This document shows, one piece after another, positions 60,901 through 64,000 of a stretch of DNA of 64,000 nucleotides (positions within the stretch are counted from its first letter, which is position 1; every line of letters begins with the position of its first letter). The stretch lies in the NCBI RefSeq assembly GCF_000732325.1, contig NZ_BBIW01000017.1, positions 1 to 64,000 on the forward strand. The letters run 5' to 3'. Under the pieces are notes generated by a model, which had not been told where the DNA came from, made no database searches, and saw only the letters and a list, made by a program, of their open reading frames with translations. The position numbers were made by a program, and so were the translations under genes. The stretch comes from Paenibacillus sp. TCA20 (GTDB lineage Bacteria > Bacillota > Bacilli > Paenibacillales > Paenibacillaceae).

Positions 60901-63900
60901 GGTGTATTCTGAAAAGCAAACATCAATTGGAACAGCGGATGTCTTCCGCTTACCCGGCTCGGATTTAAGTGTTCAACCAGCTGTTCAAATGGGATATCCT
61001 GATTCTCGAAGGCCATCAGATCAGATCTGCGCACTCTGTCCACGAGCTCTCTGAATGACGGACTCCCCGAAGTATCCGAACGAAGCACCAGATTGTTAAT
61101 GAACATGCCGATCATATTCGTCAGCTGATCATCGTTACGACCGGCGATCGGACTTCCTATCGGAATATCAGTGCCTGCACCGAGACGGGTAAGCAGAGCC
61201 GCGAGTCCGGATTGAAGCACCATGAACAGGCTGCTCTTCGTATCCTTCGCTAGCTTAGAGAGCTGATCATGAAGCTCGGCTCCTACCTCAAGCGTCACAA
61301 TTCCTGCTGCATTGCCGTGATCGGATACCCGTGGACGATTGCGAATCAGCTCCAGCTCCTCTGGCAGATCTGCAAGCTGTTCTTTCCAATACTTAAGCTG
61401 CTCTGTCAGCGGATTGCCCTCTTCCTGCTTGCGCCCGTTAAACCACTCTTCCTGCCATACGGCATAATCCGCATATTGAAGCGGCAGCGGAGCAAACGGA
61501 GGTGCTTGACCCGTCGTTCTTGATTGATACGCCTCAGACAGATCGTTTAATAAGGGGTTTAGTGACGAGCCATCACATGCAATATGATGCAGGAGCAGGA
61601 CGAGCACATATTGATTAGAGTTCAGCACGAACAAGTCAGCTCGTACCGGCACCTCTGTCTCAATCTGAAAAGAATACTTGATCGCTTCATCGATGCTCGT
61701 GCACAGCTCCATCTCATCAATCTGGCTGATCGTAAATCGTGGTGCCCTCTCTCCCTCAGGTAAAACGTGCTGTCTGGCGCTTCCCTGATGTTCAGGATAT
61801 AGAGTATGAAGCGCTTCATGCCGATTCGTCACATCGTAAAATGCCTGCTCCAGTGTTGCTATATCCAGCTCGCCGGTCATTTCGATCACTACGGGAATGT
61901 TATAGGTTGGCGTTGGACCTTCCAGCAAATGCTGAAACCAGATGCGTTTCTGAGCAAATGACAGCGGGATTACCTGAGGCCGCTCCGTAAGCTGAATAGA
62001 CGGACGCGATCTATCAGCTGTCATCAGCTTTTTCGCGAGCTTGGCTACTGTCGGTGCCTCAAACAGATGTACAATGGAAATATCCTTGTCAAATACATCC
62101 CGAATTCGAAGCAGAAGACGTCCTGCAAGAAGGGAATGACCGCCAAGATCGAAGAAGCTGTCATCAATCCCCACTCTCGGAAGCTTCAATATTTCTGCAA
62201 AGAGTTCAGCCAGCAGATCCTCCTGCGGTGTCCGTGGAAGTCTCGAACCGGATTCAGCAGTAAAATCAGGCGCAGGCAGTGCTTTGCGATCCAGCTTTGC
62301 ATTAGGAGTTAACGGAAGCTCCTCCATGAAGACGACAGCGGATGGCACCATATATTCAGGCAGCTGTACGCTTGCATAAGCACGAAGATCACTGGAATTC
62401 AGCTGTTGGCCTTCATCAGCTACAACATATGCCACCAGACGCTGCTCACCGGAGGCATCACTTCTCGCAACGACAGCAGATTTGAGTACAGCGTTGTGAC
62501 TCATCAGTACGGATTCGATTTCTCCAAGCTCTATGCGATAGCCTCTGATTTTGAGCTGATGATCACTTCGGCCGATATATGCAATTGTTCCATCTGTCTG
62601 CCACCTGGCGAGATCTCCCGTGTGATACATTCTTGATCCGGGTTCGCCGTATGGATTCGCGATAAATCGTTCGGCAGTGAGTCCCGTGCGATTCAGATAA
62701 CCTCTAGCTAGACCATCGCCTGCAATGTACAGATCACCGGCAATTCCTGGCGGAACGGGCTCAAGTCTCGAGTCAAGAATATACATTTGTGTATTTCTGA
62801 TTGGACTGCCTATGACAGGTGTCTGACCCTTCCGCTCATGAAGCAGCGCTGCTGAGGACCAGATGGTCGTCTCTGTCGGTCCGTATAGGTTCACGACTTC
62901 GCAATTGAGCTCTGTGAAACGCTCGAAGAGCTCTTTTGTCAAGGCTTCGCCTCCTACCAGAACCTTGATACCTGTAATCTGATCGGGGCAGCTTAACACC
63001 AGAGACTGCCATAATGTCGGTGTCGCTTGCATCATTGTCATACCGGATACAGAAGCGAGTCTTGAGAACGCTTCAGGGTCCTGGACTGTTCTTTTGGGTG
63101 CGATTATCACTTCTGCCCCATGCAGAAGTGGAAGAAACAGCTCCAATACCGCAATGTCAAACGATACCGTTGTTACCGCAAGCAGTCGATCCGAGGAGTT
63201 CACCTGAAGCAAATTCTGCATGGCTAGAAGGAAATTACTGACTCCGCCTCGAGTGACAACGACTCCCTTTGGCTTGCCCGTTGAACCGGAAGTATAGATG
63301 ACATAAGCCGGATGCTCGGGGGATACGGACCTAGCTCCTACCTTCTCATGCGCTGTGAATGGATGCCCTGCAGAAGCAGACAGCTCTGCAGCAAGCAGGG
63401 GATCATCCGCCACAAGCAAGGAGAGCTGATCCGGTACAAAGGTTCTTTCTTTCATTTCATGCTCAGTAATCAACAAGAGTGGTTTAGAGTCGTGAAGCAT
63501 GTACTCCAGCCGATCATCTGGAAATTCAGGGTCTAAGGGCAAATATGCAGCGCCGGACTTCAGAACCGCCAGCATGGATACGACCATATCCACGGATCTG
63601 TTCAACAGAATGGCTACTAATTCTTCTGGCCCTGCTCCCTTCTTGATCAGCAGCCTTGCGAGCCGATTCACTCGAACACTTAACTCATGATAGGTTACTG
63701 ATTCGTTGTTATAGGTAATTGCTGTATGATCAGGAGTTTTATCTGCCTGTTCTTCAAACCACGCGATGACGTGCTTCGCATCATTCACAGAATCCTTTGT
63801 TCTGTTCCATTCATACAATACGAGTTCTTTCTCCTCAGGAAGGAGAACCTCAGTATGCCGGAAATAGTCATCCGTACGATGACTCGCCAGATTTTCAATA

Positions 63901-64000
63901 TAAGCACTAAGCCTGAGCAGATGCTGATGTATTTCTTCCTTACTATAGAGCTGAGGATTAGCGTCGATATCCAATCTCAGCTTTTTCCCATCCGCAGATC
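57966..64000 (-). CDS. dhbF: Siderophore NRPS, DhbF-like (5' end outside window)
   Basis: The frame is open to the right edge, so only about 2010 C-terminal residues are seen. Numbering from the TTG at 63974: end of a condensation domain (1-45), A1 (about 70-565), carrier 1 (Ser614 in LGGHSLL), C2 (HHIACDG at 796-802), A2 (about 1135-1645), carrier 2 (Ser1692), thioesterase (GWSLGG, Ser1822). The ten specificity residues of A1 read DILQLGLIWK and of A2 DFWNIGMVHK, the codes for Gly and Thr in B. subtilis DhbF. The layout C-A(Gly)-T-C-A(Thr)-T-TE matches bacillibactin synthetase, whose TE cyclises three DHB-Gly-Thr units. Followed by mbtH. Confidence 0.93.
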   Translation of the reverse strand, partial: SADGKKLRLDIDANPQLYSKEEIHQHLLRLSAYIENLASHRTDDYFRHTEVLLPEEKELVLYEWNRTKDSVNDAKHVIAWFEEQADKTPDHTAITYNNESVTYHELSVRVNRLARLLIKKGAGPEELVAILLNRSVDMVVSMLAVLKSGAAYLPLDPEFPDDRLEYMLHDSKPLLLITEHEMKERTFVPDQLSLLVADDPLLAAELSASAGHPFTAHEKVGARSVSPEHPAYVIYTSGSTGKPKGVVVTRGGVSNFLLAMQNLLQVNSSDRLLAVTTVSFDIAVLELFLPLLHGAEVIIAPKRTVQDPEAFSRLASVSGMTMMQATPTLWQSLVLSCPDQITGIKVLVGGEALTKELFERFTELNCEVVNLYGPTETTIWSSAALLHERKGQTPVIGSPIRNTQMYILDSRLEPVPPGIAGDLYIAGDGLARGYLNRTGLTAERFIANPYGEPGSRMYHTGDLARWQTDGTIAYIGRSDHQLKIRGYRIELGEIESVLMSHNAVLKSAVVARSDASGEQRLVAYVVADEGQQLNSSDLRAYASVQLPEYMVPSAVVFMEELPLTPNAKLDRKALPAPDFTAESGSRLPRTPQEDLLAELFAEILKLPRVGIDDSFFDLGGHSLLAGRLLLRIRDVFDKDISIVHLFEAPTVAKLAKKLMTADRSRPSIQLTERPQVIPLSFAQKRIWFQHLLEGPTPTYNIPVVIEMTGELDIATLEQAFYDVTNRHEALHTLYPEHQGSARQHVLPEGERAPRFTISQIDEMELCTSIDEAIKYSFQIETEVPVRADLFVLNSNQYVLVLLLHHIACDGSSLNPLLNDLSEAYQSRTTGQAPPFAPLPLQYADYAVWQEEWFNGRKQEEGNPLTEQLKYWKEQLADLPEELELIRNRPRVSDHGNAAGIVTLEVGAELHDQLSKLAKDTKSSLFMVLQSGLAALLTRLGAGTDIPIGSPIAGRNDDQLTNMIGMFINNLVLRSDTSGSPSFRELVDRVRRSDLMAFENQDIPFEQLVEHLNPSRVSGRHPLFQLMFAFQNTPDPILDIPNLSTKVEIMNTGSAKFDLTLELREHRTNEGAPNGIHGWFEYNKALYDEETVECLAGWYIKLLESAAADPDMPIERLSMLAVSERQFMLELGTPAAPEIPGMSIKEWFEQQAARSGNNTAITYEGQSLTYEELNAQANQLAHLLIHQGVGPEKIVALALPRSLSMIIGILAVIKSGGAYLPLDPEYPQDRLAYMIEDAAPVSIITHSDVMSHIPGMDGIPQIVMDDESVMDLLDTLSIHNPGEEDMPVPLRPANTAYIIYTSGSTGKPKGVMIPHQNVVRLFKATDESYFFNESDVWTLFHSYAFDFSVWEIWGALLYGGRLVIVPHSVTRTPAEFHQLLIDEQVTVLNQTPSAFYSLMQADQEQVVIAADLNLRYVIFGGEALELGRLKSWYSRHPEQSPLLVNMYGITETTVHVTFNPLSQEAAEARAESSLIGEPISDLKLYVLDDYLQPVPWGITGEMYVAGAGLARGYLGRPSLTAERFIADPYGKPGEVMYRTGDLARWTMDGNLDYIGRADHQVKIRGFRIELGEIETVIAEHSSALQTAVVVREDQIGDKRLVAYIVARSEEMPDTIELKRSLGAALPEYMIPSAFVVLDRLPLTANGKLDKKALPAPDYGQLVSSRGPRNPQEELLCELFAEVLGLSRVGIDDGFFDLGGHSLLAVKLMSRIHDALGIQLGIGNLFEAPTVAKLSDRLEAGDSLSALHVLLPLRKSGGESALFCVHPAGGLSWCYAGLMKTLPSSVPIYGLQARGIGKKELLPGSIEEMAADYIEHIRQVQPSGPYRLLGWSLGGNVAHAIAVQLQAQGEEVDILIMLDAYPGHFLPLGTGPSEEEALTALLALGGYDPDDLEDQSLSLELAFNILQKDGSALASLSEETLLNLKDTYVNSVRILGSYVPGRYNGELLFFKSTIIPDWFDPIAPETWEPYIGGAMEQYDLNCRHKDMCQAGPLEEIGRIIAERLANRNRVYV

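Noticed and set aside
1-64000. tRNA, rRNA or transposase genes
   Set aside because: None was recognisable in either strand by eye; a dedicated RNA scan was not possible.

Overview
The window looks like a chromosomal segment of a low-to-moderate GC, spore-forming Bacillales bacterium, most probably Paenibacillus or a close relative. This rests on a FadR/EtfBA/FadNAF fatty-acid regulon close to that of Bacillus subtilis, a YeeI-type YebC protein, LplABC-type sugar transporters with a membrane-bound AraC regulator, a T-box leader, strong AGGAGG ribosome sites, and a DhbF-type siderophore synthetase. I see no rRNA, tRNA, CRISPR array or recognisable transposase or integrase gene. The species call is inference.

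Layout. (1) 0.25-9.2 kb: fatty-acid beta-oxidation. fadA, fadN and fadF run leftward and fadR, etfB and etfA run rightward from a shared 400-bp control region. That region holds a strong promoter with an exact FadR operator and a cre-like site. (2) 9.2-12.5 kb: an accessory island with AT-rich small genes and gene remnants: a GNAT remnant, a frameshifted gene, a 50-residue membrane protein, a GNAT gene with a stop codon, a WapI-like immunity protein and a HIT protein. Three homologous structured spacers of 156-170 bp separate them and resemble integron attC sites. (3) 12.7-19.1 kb: housekeeping and singletons (SGNH hydrolase, isochorismatase-type hydrolase, exonuclease III, YeeI, a DUF-type membrane-anchored protein plus a stray C-terminal piece of a similar one, GNAT, DUF4184 protein). 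(4) 19.1-27.3 kb: a carbohydrate-uptake operon (two permeases, binding lipoprotein, two Gfo/Idh/MocA oxidoreductases) with a divergent AraC-type membrane regulator. (5) 27.4-32.9 kb: tripartite tricarboxylate transporter (TctABC), a 2-hydroxyacid dehydrogenase and an aminotransferase, suggesting uptake and use of a hydroxy- or dicarboxylic acid.

(6) 33.0-37.4 kb: a putative surface/spore protein, DinB, a Gly/Pro-rich protein, and a compact operon whose products resemble MauF(?), MauE, MauD and MauA. The MauA-like protein has the 12 cysteines and the Trp-Cys of a methylamine dehydrogenase light chain, but no heavy-chain gene is present. (7) 37.5-46 kb: SgrR-like regulator, SDR, flavoprotein, TrmB-type regulator with AzlCD, YjbQ, a second copy of the surface protein, MarR and NamA. 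(8) 46-51 kb: glutaminyl-tRNA synthetase behind a T-box leader (uncommon for Bacillales), a methyltransferase, an unknown protein with a hairpin leader, and a DeoR regulator. (9) 51-57.5 kb: YcdB/YcdC protein, a MarR-MFS pair with a 13-bp-arm operator, and a GH2 glycosidase facing an ArsR-type regulator. (10) 57.7-64 kb: the 3' part of a dhbF-like NRPS gene (A-PCP-C-A-PCP-TE, specificity codes reading Gly then Thr) and its MbtH partner. This indicates a bacillibactin-type siderophore locus continuing past the right edge.

Most interesting for follow-up are the mau-like operon without a catalytic heavy chain and the attC-like cassette array.
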